A stretch of DNA of 64,000 bases from Calonectria ilicicola (GCA_020809705.1 CP085834.1:2046001-2110000); one strand, 5' to 3'. Positions 23,289 to 38,003 are shown, counted from the stretch's first letter. The notes: generated by a model from the letters alone, not told the origin. Numbers and translations are program-made.

Positions 23289-23690
23289 AAATTAGTATTA
23301 AAGTAAGATATTATAAAATATATTAAATTTCTATTTTAATAAAATATATAAGATTTTTATTTTAATATTTTTTTTAAATTTTATAATATATTTAATTTTT
23401 AATTAATTTTAATTATTTATATTTTATTATATTAATTATATTTTATTATATTAATTATATTTTATTATATTAATTATTTTAATAAATTATAAATTTTAAT
23501 TTAAAAAAACTTTTAAAATTATAATAATAATAATAAATATAATTAAATTTAATTATATAATTTATTTAATTAAAATATAATTAATTTATAATAAAGTTAT
23601 TTTTATAAAAATTTAAATAATTATATTTAAAATAATTTTTAATATAATATTATTTAAATATTATATTTTTTATTAAATTTATATTTTTTA
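23289..23690 (+). repeat. Patchwork of truncated repeats (R3, R2 and R1 fragments)
   Basis: 23,289 to about 23,400 matches the start of repeat R3 (compare 30,128 and 52,985). About 23,417-23,476 is a threefold 20-bp tandem related to the R2 terminus. From about 23,478 it resembles the start of R1 (compare 53,625). Confidence 0.45.
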
Positions 23691-25815
23691 AAAATAATAA
23701 TAATAATATAATTAAAGAATTTATATTAAATATTTAAAAAATAAAGAATTTATAATTTTAAATATTATAAAGAATTTTAAATTTTAAATTTTAATAAATT
23801 TTAAACTTTAATAAATTTTAAATTTTAATAAATTTTAAATTTTTTATATTTAATATAATAATTAATATTATTTTTTTAATTAAAAAGAATTATTATAAAT
23901 TAATATATATTTTAAAAATAAAAAATTTATTTTTTAAGATTTTATAAAATATTTTAATAAAATTATTTAAAAATATATTAATAATAAAAAAATATTTATT
24001 TTTAAAAAATTTATTTAATAATTTATTTAATTATAAAATATTAATAATATAAAAAATTATCATATAATAAAAATATTAATATTAAATTTTAAAAAGAATT
24101 TATATATATATATATTAATAATTATAAATATAAATATTTTATAAAAATAAAAATTTTAATTTATTTTAAAATTAATTAAATAAAATAAATAATAATAAAA
24201 TATAAATAATTTTAATAATAATATAAATAATTTTAATAATTTTAATATTAATATTTATATTAAATTAATAAATAAAAATATTTAAATCTTTATTTATTTA
24301 AATATTTAAATATTTATTAATAAGAAAGTTTTATTTATTATTTAATTTTATATTATATTAAAATTTAATTTTAATTTTAATATTATTTTATAAATTTTAA
24401 AATATAAATTAAAATAAATAATTTATTTAAAAATTATTATAATTTAATATAAGATTTTTAAAAATATTATTAAAATTTATTTATTAATAAATGATTATAA
24501 AATAAAAAAAATATAAAAATAATATATATATATTATTATAAATTACTTTTTATATTTTTATTAAAATAAATAATAAAATTATATCAAATAATAAATAATT
24601 ATATAATAAAATTATTATATAATTTAAAATAAAATTAATTAATTATTATATTTTATAATATAATAATCTAAATAAATTAATAAAAATTATTATTATTATT
24701 TTTTATAATTATTAAAATATTTATTTAAATTATTTAATATTAATTAATATTTTAATTATTAAAATTATTATTTTTATAAAAAATATAATTAAATACATAA
24801 ATATAATATATATAATTAAATTATATATATAAATATTAATAATTTTTATTAAATATCTTTTTAATATATTAATTATGATAGCTTTTATAAAGCTAATTTT
24901 ATTAATTATTTAATAAAACCTTTATATAATGAAAATAGAAAGCTTAAAAGATTTATAAAAATTAAAAAATATTTTATTTTTAATATATATTTTTTAATTA
25001 TAAATTAAAAAAAATATTAAATTAAAAATAATAATTTATATTAAAAAAAATTAATTTATATTTACTATTAATTATAATTATATAAAATATAAAAAATTAT
25101 TTAAATTAATTTTAATAATATAATGATTATAAATATATATTATAAATTAAATAATAATATATTTAATATTCTTTTTAAATAACTAATATTAAATAAATAT
25201 ATTATAATAAAGAACTTTAATATATTTTATTTAATTTAATAAATAAAAAAATAAAAATAAAAAATTTATAAATTAAGTAAAAGATAACTTTTTTTTTAAT
25301 AGGCTTTTTAAATAAATTAATATATAAATATAAAAATATACTTAATCTTATATTTTTAAATATTCCTTTTATAAAAACTATAATTAAATAATACTTAAAT
25401 GTTATATTAGATTACTTTATATTATATATTAAAATCTTTTTTTAATTATATTAAAATTAAAATCTAAAAAAATATATAATAATAAAAAAAAGAATTTAAA
25501 AGATTTCTTAATTTTATTAAAGTAAAAAAAGCTCTTTTATATAAAATATATTAAATATAAAAAGATTAAATTATTTTATTTAAAGCCTTATTAATCTATT
25601 AAAAATTAATATTAAAATAATAAAGAAGCTAACTAATATATATAATAAACCTATACCTTAATAAGTAAAGGAGCATATTAAAGTTTATAAGTTCTATTTA
25701 ATAATTAAATATATTAATAATTATAATCTTATTAAAAAAGTAAAGAAAAAGTTTAAAAAATAAGTGAAAAAAGTAAAAATAATTATTAAATTAGAATTAT
25801 AAAAGATCTTAATAT
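23690..25815 (-). repeat. Unclassified repeat R4, copy 1
   Basis: At least 2.1 kb. It aligns in reverse with the pieces at 46,016-46,463 and 47,166-48,900, and for a short stretch with 38,700-38,788. It carries the uninterrupted target sites for LTR copy 2 (near 25,801-25,805) and for R1 (25,338-25,351). No coding capacity survives. Confidence 0.6.
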
Positions 25816-28380
25816 TAATAATAATATATTTAAAATTATAAAAATTAATGTTCTTACTTTCTTATATAAAAAAGAAATTAAAAAGACTAATTAGGCACTA
25901 CCTTATATATATAATAATTATAAAACAAATCTTATACTTATAATAATTTAATATATTATCTAAAAATTTAATAATAAATCATATAATAACTCTTATATAT
26001 AATATTAAATAAACCTTAAAAAATAAATAAATAATTATACTTATTATAACTAATATCCAAAGTATATTTAATATAATATTAAAAAATAAATTTATATATA
26101 AACTTTATTTATAAAAGTAATTAATTTAAATTATATTATAAATTATCTTTTTTATAATAAATAAAATAATAAAAATTAAAATTTAAAATATAATAATTAA
26201 AACTAAATTATTTAAGTATAGACTTTTATAAGGATCCCTTATATTACTAATTCTCTTCTTACTATATATAAAGTTAATTTATAAGCTAAAATAACTAAAC
26301 CTCTTTAAAAAATTAAAATAAATTTATTTTAATATTATTAAATATAATAAATATATAAATAATATAATAATTCTTTAAACTAATAATAATTTATATTAAA
26401 TAATCTAAGATATTATATATAATTTAAATAAATTTATTAAATAAAATAAAAATAATAAAATTATTTTTAATTTAAATAAAATAAAAAATTATATACTTTA
26501 ATTATAAATAAAATAATAATATTAATTTATTAATATTTTATAAAAATATACTAAAAATAGCTAATAAAATATTTTACTAATTAAGTATCTAACTAAACTA
26601 TAAATTAAAATTTAACTACTATATAAATATATAAATTACTAAAATTAAGATAATATTATTCCTCCTTTATAATATAATTAATATAATTTATAATTTTAAT
26701 TTAAAAATAATAAAAAAAGTTATATAAGTATATATTAAACTAATACTCTTCTATAATATAAAAATCTAATTTTTAAATAAAATAATAATAATTAATTATA
26801 AAAAGAATTAATATATAGGTATAATTAGATAAATAAATAAAATATATAAGATCTTTATAATAATACTTAAATTAATTATTCTAATTTAATTAATAATCCC
26901 TCTTCTAATCTTTTATAAAAAAAATAAATATCTTACTAATTAACTAAATTATAAAAATTTAATATTAAAAATTTATAATCTATATATATTATCTTAATAA
27001 AAACTATTTATTTATTTATAAAATAAAATATAATATATTTAAAAAATTAAACTATAAAATCTCTAAACTTTAAAGAATTATATATCTTATTCTTAAAGTA
27101 TTATATTCTAAATTTCTCTATCTCTTTCTATTTACTTATTCCTTATAAAATCTATTTAAAAAAATATAATAAAGCTTTTTCTTGAATAATTAAAATAAGT
27201 TTTACCTTAGAATATTATAATATATATAAATAGTTTAAAAGAAGAAAAAAATATTAGATATAGATTTATAATATACTATAATAATTAATAATATAATTAT
27301 AGTTTTAAATAACTTAAATTACCTAAGATATTTAATATTAAAATAAAAGATATACTTAAAGGCTTTAAAAGGGCCCTTGAAGTCATTCTTTATATATTAA
27401 ATATTTATATATATTTAAATAATATATTAATAATTAAAATAATAAATAAGAAATTATTTAAATTATTATAATGTATATTTCTAAAATATAAAAAGTTAAT
27501 AAAAATATATAAATAAATAATAATAAAATAATATCTAAAATATATAAATATTTTAAATAATAAATTTATTAATAAGCTTATAAAAATAATAAAAAAAATT
27601 ATAAAAAACTTAATTTTAGTATTTATTTATATTAAAAGAATAATTAAAAAAAGAATAATAAAAGAATTTATAAAATAATAATAAAAAAATATACTAAATA
27701 CTTACTAATTACTTAAACTTAAAATAAATCTTAAATATTCTAAAGAGCTTTTTATATTAAAAGCTATACTTTATTATTTTCTTATAATTAAATTATATTA
27801 TAATAATTTTATTTATTATTATAAAAAATTTAATTATAAAAAATATAAAAACTATTATTTTTATAAATAATAAAAATTCTTAATATATATTTTTTATTAT
27901 TATAAAATATTAATTAAATTATATTTAAAATTAATACTTTTAATATAAAAAATAATATTTTATATAATAAAATTAAATTTTAATAAATTTATTAAATATA
28001 TAATAAAAATAGACTTTTTTATAAAGATCTGCTCTTACTAATTATAAAATAATAATATATTAACATAATTTAATTTCTTTTAATATTCTTTTTATATTTT
28101 CTCCTTTTTATTATATTTTTTATATTTAAATATTATTTTTTTTATTTTTTATTTTTTATTATTATTTTATAAATATATAATAATATATTTATAAAAGCTA
28201 TTTATTTTATATAAAATAATAATAATAATATTAATAAATAATAAAGAATTATATTTTTAATATTTTAATATTAAATAAAAAGCTTAAAATAAAAATATAA
28301 TAATAAATTATTAAATAAAAAAATTAAAAAAAAATAAAATATAAAATAAAAAAAGAAGAATTATATTATAAATATTTATA
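25816..28380. other. Unclassified AT-rich repeat debris
   Basis: Heavily mutated. No terminal repeats, domains or boundaries could be fixed. Confidence 0.4.
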
Positions 28381-28512
28381 TATAATACTTCTGTACCTAG
28401 CTTATATACTATAACCTTTAATCAATTAAAGCTACCTACCCTAAACCCTAGGAAAGAAAGTAATATATAATATTTTAAATATAATATTAAATATTTAAAT
28501 AGATTAGATAGT

Positions 28513-28698
28513 TGTTGGATTCAAAGGGAAGGTGGGCTTTAGCACTAGTGCCGGGTCTCTAGGGTGTGTGTGAATCTTGCTTGTTTTTGCATCTATCTAG
28601 GCTAGCCTGTGGTGTTTATGTGTGTGTGCGTGGGTCACCTGACCCACAGGGCTGCTGCCTAAAGCAGCCGAGCCTGCTGTTGCAGACTGGTTCCAACA
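28513..28698 (+). mobile_element. Solo LTR, 186 bp, not RIP-mutated
   Basis: It begins TGTTGGATTC and ends GGTTCCAACA, giving TGTTGGA/TCCAACA inverted termini with canonical TG...CA. It is bounded by a perfect 5-bp target duplication, ATAGT at 28508-28512 and 28699-28703. Base composition is normal. It contains two perfect hairpins: GTGGGTC-ACCT-GACCCAC and GGCTGCT-GCCTAA-AGCAGCC. No sequence related to this LTR is seen elsewhere in the window, so it is a third retrotransposon class here. Strand is arbitrary. A 71-codon open frame that runs through it has no recognisable product. Confidence 0.82.
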
Positions 28699-28784
28699 AT
28701 AGTTATTCTACTAGCTTAGTATATCTTTTTACTCTTATAGGAGGTTGGCGGAGACTTTATATTCATAAGATGGAAATATAACAT

Positions 28785-28799
28785 ACACACACACACACA
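28785..28799. repeat. (AC)n microsatellite
   Basis: A short CA/AC dinucleotide run within the un-mutated island. Confidence 0.85.
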
Positions 28800-28800
28800 T

Positions 28801-29130
28801 ATACCTTATAATAGACTTTTAAATTTATTAGTATAATTACCCTTATACTAACTTTAAAGCCTAAAGATAATATATAATAAAAACCTTAATAAAGAATCCT
28901 TATATAATAAAAAGAAGAATTTTATTTGAATAAATCTCTCTTAAATATATATATATATATAATTAAAATATTTATTTATAAATAATATATTATTTATATT
29001 AATAATAATTCTTTAAAAAGTAAATTTATAATTGAATATATTAATTAATTAAAAATATTTTTGAATATTTTAAAAAAAAATAAAAAGAATATATTAAATA
29101 AATAATATAAATAATAAAAATAAAATTTAT
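28801..29130 (-). repeat. Truncated R2 copy
   Basis: Matches the distal half of R2 in reverse. It includes the ACTTTTAAATTTATTAGT and CCTTATACTAACTTTAAAGC stretches also seen at about 58,830-58,880. Confidence 0.5.
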
Positions 29131-29334
29131 TATATATAAATTTTAAACATTTTATATTTTTATTAATAATTTTAATATAAATAATTAAATATTTATTAAA
29201 AAAAATTTTAAATTTTAAAAAAAATAATATAAAAATATAATAAATTTAGATTTAAAAAGAAAATTTAAAAAAAAATTTTATAATAAATATTATTAATAAT
29301 AAATATAAAAATTAAATAAATAAAATTTAAAAAT

Positions 29335-29475
29335 AAGTAAGGTTTATTTATAAAGATTAAAGAAAATAATAAATAGATTTTATATAGATTTTAAAATTAA
29401 AAAAAAGAAAAATTAAATAGTATTTATTTAAATAATTAAAAGTTTTTTTTTATTTAATATTTAATAAAAATATAA
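29335..29475 (+). repeat. Truncated R1 copy (end)
   Basis: Matches the last about 140 bp of R1 (compare 54,235-54,370), ending in AAAAATATAATTATTAAT. Confidence 0.45.
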
Positions 29476-29499
29476 TTATTAATAAATATTTATATTTAA

Positions 29500-29866
29500 T
29501 ATATTTTTAATAAATTTTAATTAATATTTAATATATAATTTAAAAAATAATTATTTATAAAAAGCATTATTAATATATTTTTTAATATTTAAATAATTTA
29601 AATTATAATTTTAAAGAATATAATATTTAAATAATATTATATTAAGAGTAATAAAGGATATATATTAAAATTTATAATTTTAATAAAAGAAGTTATTTTA
29701 AATATAATTATTTAAGTTTTTATAAAGGTAATTTTATTATAAATTAATTATATTTTAATTAGATAAATTATATAATTAAATTTAATTATATTTACTATTA
29801 TTATAGCTTTAAAGCTCTCTTTTAGGTAAAGCTTATAATTTACTAAAATTAAAAAAAATAAAATAG
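29500..29866 (-). repeat. Truncated R1 copy
   Basis: Reverse match to the start half of R1, ending in AGCTTATAATTTACTAAAAT. A similar fragment lies at about 35,165-35,505. Confidence 0.45.
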
Positions 29867-30036
29867 AATAAAAAGTAAATTAATTAATATATTTTATTAA
29901 TATTATCTTTATTTAAGATTTAAAAGTTAAATTATATAAAAGTATTAAATTAGAATTATCAAGTTATATAAGTTTATTTTTAGAAAGAGCTTTTTATACT
30001 AGTATTAAACTTTCTCTTTTTAAAAGAATAAGCTTA

Positions 30037-31850
30037 AAAATATCTTAAAAAAGAAATAAAAATTGGATTTATTAATAAGCTTATTATTATAATAATTAGA
30101 AATAAAAAGCTTTTCTTTACTAAGAAAAGTTAGTATTAAAGTTATATATTATAAAATATACTAAATTCCTTTTCTAATAAAATATACAAGACTTTTATCT
30201 TAATATTCCTCTTAAACTTTGTATATTTAACTCTTTAACTAATTTAAGCTTTTAATTAATTTTATTAATTTTGGTTATAATATAGAGTAGCTTATTAAGC
30301 TATTAATAGTTCTTTTAAAGTTTCTTAAAAAATTTAATTTTTTAATAATATAATTAAATATTTATATTTAATTTTATTAATAAAAATTAAAAAAGCTTTA
30401 ATTAATTATTAATAAAATTTATTATTTTTTAAATTATTTTAAAATATATATAAAATTTAATTTTAGAAATTTTATAATTTAATATTATAAATTGTATTAT
30501 TACTTATTAATATAAAAAATATAAATTATTATTTTAAAATAATTATATAATTTATATATTAATTTTATAAAAATATAATTAAATAAATTTTATTTTTTTT
30601 AAATTATTTAAATATAAAATTTAAATATATTTTTTATTAATAATTTTTTTAATTTTTTAATTTTTTTATTAATTATTAATTTAAAATAAATAATAATATA
30701 AATATAATTTATTTTTTTAATAAGATAATTAAAATTAAAAAAAATATAAAAAAATAAATTAAATTTAATAATTTAAATTAAAATAAAAAAGATATTTTAA
30801 TATTAAGTTTTATTAGACTTTTTTATTAAAATATTAAAAATAATTATTACTTATATTCTATTATATTAATCATATCCTATTAATTATTTAATTAAATCAT
30901 TATTTATATTTCCTATTCTAGTACAATATCTATTTAAAAGTAACCTTTCTTACCCTTTTTCTTTCATTATTTTATATTTATAATTATTTAATTTAACATA
31001 TTAATTTATTTGTATTCTTTATTATTTATTTCCTTTAAAAAACTTTTTTATTTATTATTTAAAAAAATCTTTTATTTTTAAATATTTTAAAATACTTTAA
31101 TATTAATTTTATTATTTATTATTATTTTTAAATAAAGATTTTATCTTTCTTTATAAAATTTATTATTTTAAAAAAAGCTTATATTTTTAAAAAATAAAAT
31201 AAATTTTAATTTTATTATTTATATTATTTATTTAATATATTTTTTTTATTTTCTTTTAAAATATTTAAAAATATTTTTAATTAATTAAATTAAGCTTAAT
31301 TTTATTAACTTAAACTAATTAATTAATATATCTAGCTATAGATTTAGATTTTAAAGGATTATTACTAATATAAATAATATATTATTTATAAATAAATATC
31401 TTAGTTATATATATATATATATTTAAGGGTATATATTTAAAGGGTTTTTTTAATATATATTTAAGAGAGGTTTATTTAAGTATATATTATTATATTTTTA
31501 GTTAAAAATTCTTTCTTTTATTATATAAGGATTTTATCTATTAAGGTTTTTATTGTATATTCCCTTTAGGCTCTAGAGTTGGTATAAGGGCAATTATATT
31601 AATAAATCTAAAAGTTTATTATAAGGTATGCTTTTAGGTCTTGTGATCTTATTAGTATCTTCCTTTCCTAAAAGAAAGAAAATAATTATATAAAAGATAT
31701 ATTAAAGATAATATTTTTAAATTATTATAATATTTAATAATTTTTTTATTTTAGGTTTATATTTATAAGCCTTATTTAATATATTAATCTTACTAAATAA
31801 TTAAACTTATATATAAGTAAAAAGAGAATAAATAAAAAGCTTAAATTTAA
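30037..31850 (+). repeat. Unclassified repeat R3, copy a (interrupted by R2)
   Basis: Shared with 52,985-53,615 plus 54,375-54,450 (same strand) and with about 33,380-34,930 (opposite strand). It is split at 30,844/31,699 by an R2 insertion. It retains the empty target sites for the R1 copies carried by the other two R3 copies (30,698-30,710; near 31,755-31,775). Confidence 0.6.
30845..31698 (+). mobile_element. R2 element, full copy
   Basis: 854 bp, flanked by 14-bp direct repeats ATATTAAAAATAAT (30831-30844) and ATATTAAAGATAAT (31699-31712). The unoccupied site is present in the related repeat at about 53,541. Its order is a terminal ATATCCTATTA motif, a pyrimidine-rich stretch with a TATTTAAAAG TATA-like box, and a final GAAAGAAAATAATTATATAAAAG. 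No coding capacity and no obvious terminal inverted repeats. Confidence 0.68.
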
Positions 31851-32920
31851 ATAATTATTTAAGTATAATAAATTTAAACTTAAATACTTTATTTAAAAAC
31901 TAAAGTTTATTAAATTTAAAAATATTAAATAATAAAATTAATTTAAATATATTAAATATTTTTATAATATAAATAACTTTTTTACTAATAGTTTTAGCTT
32001 TTTTAATCTTATTTTAATAAATTTAATTTTTTATGATTATTTTTATAAAATTAATATTAAAATTAATATTAATTATAATTTTATTTAATATATTTTAATA
32101 TTAATTAAGATTATTATATATAATAATAAGTTTAATTTTACTTTTTTTCAATTAATTATAATATTTATATAAAAAGGGTTATTTCTTTTAAATTAAATAA
32201 GTATATATTTAATATATATTTATAAAATTTATAAAAGCTTTAATAAATCTTTAAATTAAAGTTTATTATATTTATATTAAGAAATATAAATATTCTTTAT
32301 AATTAATAATCTTTTAATTATTTTAAATATATTAAAAAATATATTATAATATTCTTAAATAATATTTAAAAATTAATTAATAATATTTTACTTTATTTAT
32401 TAATTAAAATAATAATTCAATATATAATATATAATAAAAAAGGAATAAAAGTTAAATATAATAAATTTCATTTTAATTAAAATTAAATTTTTTAATTTCT
32501 TAAAATATATATATTTATAATAAATTTAAATATATAAGTAAACTATTAATAATAATTAATTAAATTAAACATATAATAAATACTTAATATATACTATATT
32601 AGCTTTATTTAAAAAAGAAAACATTTAAAATAAAGAATTAAATTTAACTTACTTTTAATAAATTAGATTTAAATATTTAAAAAGAGATCTTCTAAATCTA
32701 TTTTATTAAACTTATAATAATAAATATTATATATTTATAAAGTTATAATATATTAATTATAAAATATTTAATTTAAATAATTATATTTTTTTAATTATAA
32801 GTATTTAATTTAATAAGTAAAACAAAAAAGTTATTAAATTTACTTTTATTTATATATTAAAGAATTATTTTTTTTTCAAAAAAACTCTTATAATTTATTA
32901 TTAATTTATTTATATTATTA

Positions 32921-32978
32921 TTATAATTATCTTTATAATTATCTTTATAATTATTTTTATAATTATCTTTATAATTAC
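32921..32978. repeat. 12-bp tandem repeat
   Basis: About five units of TTATAATTATCT. Confidence 0.8.
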
Positions 32979-33379
32979 CGTTATCATTATCTTTATTATT
33001 AGTTTTATCATTATTATTATTAATTTTAATTATTAGAATTATTATAATATTAGTTTTAAAAAAGATATATTTAATAATAATTATATTATCACTAAATATT
33101 AAATAATAAAAAAAGCACTTTTAATTACTTAGATAGATACTATCTAGCCCTCCCTTTTCCTTAACCTTAGTATTCGCTTAGGATCTATTATTTACTATAA
33201 TACCTTACTTTCATTTATAACAAATATATTATACTTCTCCTAGGATCTTTTTTATTCAACTTTTACACTTTTCATTATAAATATTATTTATAAAGATCTT
33301 TTTTTACTTATTTATTTTTTTAAATTAGAATTTAAATATTCTCTTTTTATTTATATATAAATCTAGTTATCTAGTAAGA

Positions 33380-34930
33380 TTAATATACTAAATAAGGCTT
33401 ATAAATATAAACCTAAAATAAAAAAATTATTAAATATTATAATAATCTAAAAATATTATTTTTAATATTTTAATAAAAAAGTTTAATAAAATTTAATATT
33501 AAAATATATTTCTTATTTTAATTTAGATTATTTAATTTAATTTATCTTTTATATTTTTCTTAATTTTAATTATTTTATTAAAAAAATAAATTATATTTAT
33601 TAATGATTATATCTTTACTAAATATTAAATAAAAAAAAGCACTTTTAATTACTTAAATAAGTACTATCTAGCCCCCCTTTTCCTTAATCTTAGAATCTAT
33701 ATAAGGTTTATTTATTATCTTCCTTAATCTCTATAAATAAACCTCACTTCTCTTTAAATTTTAGCTATCTAATTCTTATACTTATTATTATAAGTATCTA
33801 TAATAAAGCTTTTTTTATTAAATTTAATCTTTTAAATATAAATTTATTATATTTTTATATAATATTTTTTATAATTTTATATTCTTTTTTAATAAATTTT
33901 TAATTATTTATATTAAAATTAATAATATAAAATTATAATATTTAAAATTTATATATAATAAATTTTATTTTTTAATAAATTATAAAATTAATATTATTAT
34001 TTATATTTAATTCATTTTTAATAAATTTTAATTAATATTTAATATATAATATAAAAGATAATTATTTATAAAAAATATTATTAATATATTTTTTAATAAA
34101 TAAATAATTTTAATAATAAAGAATATAATACTTTAATAATATTATATTAAAGATAATAAAGAATATATATTAAGATTTATAATTTTAATAAAGGAAATTA
34201 TTTTAAGTATAATTATTTAAGTTTTTATAAGAATAATATTATTATAAAGTTAATTATATTTTAATTAAATAAATTATATAATTAAATTTAATTATATTTA
34301 TTATTATTATAGTTTTAAAGCTTTTTTTAGATTAAAGTTTATAATTTATTAAAATAAAAATTATATTTATATTATTATTTATTTTTAATTAATAATTAAT
34401 AAAAAAATTAAGAATTTTTAAATTTATTAATATAAAAAATATATTTAAATTTTATATTTAAATAATCTAAAAAAAATAAAATTTATTTAATTATATTTTT
34501 ATAAAATTAATATATAAATTATATAATTATTTTAAAATAATAATTTACTTTTTTTATATTAATAAATAATAATATAATTTATAATAATTAATTAAGATTT
34601 CTTTAATTTTTATTAATAAAATTAAATATAAATATCTAATTATATTATTAAAAGACTAAGTTTCTTAAGGAACTTTAAAAGAATTACTAATAGCTTAACA
34701 AGCTACTCTTTATTATAGTTAAAATTAATAAGGCTAGCTGAAAGCTTGGAGTTTAAAAGGAATATTAGAATAAAAGTCTTATATATTCTATTAGGAAAGG
34801 AATTTAGTATATTTTATAATATACAACTTTAATACTAACTTTTCTTAATAAAGAAAAGCTTTTTATTTCTAATTATTATAATAATAAGCTTATTAATAAA
34901 TCTAACCTTTATTTCTTCTTTAAGATATTT
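33380..34930 (-). repeat. Repeat R3, copy c (interrupted by R1)
   Basis: Reverse-strand match to 30,037-31,850. It is broken at 33,600/34,358 by an R1 element. Confidence 0.55.
33601..34357 (-). mobile_element. R1 element, full copy
   Basis: 757 bp, flanked by 13-bp direct repeats AAATTATATTTAT (33588-33600 and 34358-34370). The same site lies empty in the related repeats at 30,698-30,710 and 53,407-53,419. It contains GCACTTTTAATTACTTAAAT and a pyrimidine-rich stretch with a TCTATATAAGG TATA-like box. Non-coding. Confidence 0.7.
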
Positions 34931-36129
34931 TTAAGCTTATTCTTTTAAAAAAAGAAAGTTTAATACTAATATAAAAAGCTCTTTTTAAATATATTATTTT
35001 TATTTATTATTATTTTAAAAACTCTAAATTTATTTTTAATAAATTTTTAAACATTAAAATTAAAATTATTAATACAATAAATAAATATTTAAAAATTATA
35101 TTTAATAAGTTTTATTTTTTAATATATTAAAAACTTAATATTTTTAATTATATTTAATTTTTATTCAATAAATTTTAATTAATAATATATATATAATTTA
35201 AAAGAAAGTTATTTATAAAAAATATTATTAATATATCTTTTAATACTTAAATAATTTAGATTATAATTTTAAAGGATATAATACTTAAATAATATTATAT
35301 TAAAAGTAATAAAAGATATATATTAGGATTTATAGTTTTAATAAGAGAGGTTATTTTAAGTGTAATTATTTAAATTTTTATAAAAGTAATCTTATCATAA
35401 GTTGATTGTATTCTAATTAGATAAATTATATAGTTAAATTTAGTTATATTTGTTATTATTATAGCTTTAACGCTCTCTTTAAAGTAGAGCCTATAATTTA
35501 CTAAGATATATTTAATTTTATTAATATTATTAATATAAAATATTTTATTTTTTTATAATTTAATATTTATAGATTTATTAAACTAAAATTAAATATTTAC
35601 TTTATTTAACTTTAAAATAATTTATTTATATAAAAACTAAATTTAATAAAAAAGTTTATTATTAACTTTTAAGCTATAAATTTAAATAAAATGATAATAA
35701 AATTTATTATTTATAAAATTATTTTATTTTAATAAATAGAATTAAATAAGTTTTAAGTAGTTCTTTTTTTATTAAATTTTTTAATATATTCAAAGTTTAT
35801 TATATAATTTAAGAGATTTTTCAAATAAAAAAAAGAATAAAATTGTTTAAGTAAAAATATAAATAGATTTATTTAAAAGATTATAATTAATAATAAAAAA
35901 AGGTTTTTAATTAAAAAATAAAAACTAAATAATATTAATAAAAAAGATTAATATAAATAATATTAATAATATAAAATATAATATATGAGAAATTAATAAG
36001 TAATTATAATAAAAAGTAAATTTAATTATAATATAAAATACTTTTCAATTTATCATTTAAATTATCTTTTAATAATATTATTTATTAATATTTTTATATT
36101 ATTTTATATAGTAAATACTACTTATATAA

Positions 36130-36550
36130 TACTTAGTATCACTAATTATATTTTATTAGTTATTTAATTAAACTATTATTTATATTTCCTATTTTATAGC
36201 CTTTTTATTTCTTTTCCTTCTATTACTTAATACTTTTAATTATTTTATTTAATATATAAATCTATTTATATCCTTTATTATTTATTTTCTTCAAAAATCT
36301 CTTTTATTTATTATTTAAAGAAGATTATTTATCTTTAAATATTTTAAAATATTTTAATATTAATTTAATTATTTATATTATTTATATTATTTATATTAAT
36401 TTTTTTTAAAACATTTAAAAATATTTTTAATTAAATTAAATTAGATTTTATTAACTTAATTAATTAATTAATATATATGATTATAAATTTATTTTTTAAA
36501 GGGTTATTATTAGTATAAATAATATATTATTTTTAAGATTTACTTATATT
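36130..36550 (+). repeat. Truncated R2 copy
   Basis: Matches the first half of R2 (TAATTATATTTTATTAG, TATTTATATTTCCTATTTTA). Confidence 0.5.
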
Positions 36551-36764
36551 TATATTTATTTTTTCTATTACATAATAATACTTTTAATTAAAATCTTATT
36601 TTAATTACTATTAGTACTTTTTATAATAAAATATCTAAAATATATTTAATATAATAAAAGATATATATAAAATATATAACTTTTATAAATTTAAATTAAT
36701 AATTAAAGTTTTAAATATTTTAAATATTAAATATATATTTATTAAAATTTATAATATATCTTTT

Positions 36765-37095
36765 ATATAATTATTTTCTTTTTTAAAAAAAGAAAAATAT
36801 TAATAAAATTATAAAATTTAAAAGTATATTTTATAATAAACTTTTAAATTTATTAATATAATTACTTTTATATTAATTTTAATATTTAAATATAATATAA
36901 AATAAAAAATCCTTAATAATTAAAAATCTTATATAATAAAAGAAAGAATTTTTAGTTAGAAATATAATAATATATACTTAAATAAATCTCTCTTAAATAT
37001 ATACTAAAAAAACCCTTAAATATACATATATATAACTAAAATATTTACAATTAAATAATATATTATTTATACTAATAATAACCCTCTTAATATTT
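36765..37095 (-). repeat. Truncated R2 copy
   Basis: Distal part of R2 in reverse, adjacent to a full copy at 37,160. Confidence 0.5.
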
Positions 37096-37159
37096 ATAAT
37101 ATAATATGAATAAAAGTATATATTATCTTTTAATAATTATTATTTTTATAAAATATATA

Positions 37160-38003
37160 TCTTTTATATAGTTATTTTCTTCCTCTTAGGAAAGAAAGAT
37201 ACTAACAAGATTATAAAACTTAAAGGCATACCTCATAATAAACTTTTATATCAATTAATATAATTACCTTTATATTAACTTTAAAGCTTAAAGATAATAT
37301 AAAATAAAAAAATCTTAATAATTAAAAATTATATATAATAAAAGGAAGAATTTTCTACTAACCAAAAATATAATATATATATTTAAATAAATCTCTTTTA
37401 AATATATACTAAAAAAAACCCTTACATATATATCTTTAAATATATATATATATTTAAAATATTAATTAAATAATATATTATTTATATTAATAATAATCTT
37501 CTAAAAATTAAATTTATAACTTAATATATTTATTAAAAGATTTAAATTAATAATATTAATTTAAATATAAATAAATAAAAATATTTATTAAAATTTAAAA
37601 AAAAAACTAAAAAAACTTAATAATAAAATAATATAAAAAATAAAATTAAAATTAAATTAATTCTTTAAGAATATAATCTTTTTTAAAAATATATTTAAAA
37701 ATAATAAAGCTTTTATTTAAAAATAATAATAAATAATAAAATTAATATTAAGGTATTTTAAAATATTTAAATATAAAAGATTTTTTTAAATAATAGGTAA
37801 AAATAATTCTTAAAAGAATTAAATAAAGAAGGCTATAAATAGATTAATATATTACATAGAAAGATTATAAGGATATAATAATAGAAGGAAAAGGAAGAAA
37901 AAAGCAGGAAAGGCTGCTTTTAAATAGATACTAGAATAAGAAATGCAAACAATGGTTTAATTAAATAATAGGATATGATTAGTCTGATAGGATATGAGCA
38001 GTG
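37160..38003 (-). mobile_element. R2 element, full and least mutated copy
   Basis: 844 bp, flanked by perfect 15-bp direct repeats TTTATAAAATATATA (37145-37159 and 38004-38018). It retains cytosines lost elsewhere. On its own strand it begins CACTGCTCATATCCTATC and holds CTATTTAAAAGCAGCC and TTCTTCCTTTTCC. No open frame survives. Confidence 0.7.

Noticed and set aside
28436..28452. Telomere-like CCCTAAACCCTA
   Set aside because: Only two imperfect units at an internal position; not an array.
28566..28781. 71-codon open frame in the GC-normal island
   Set aside because: It runs through the 186-bp solo LTR and its flank; cysteine- and leucine-rich by chance, no domain.
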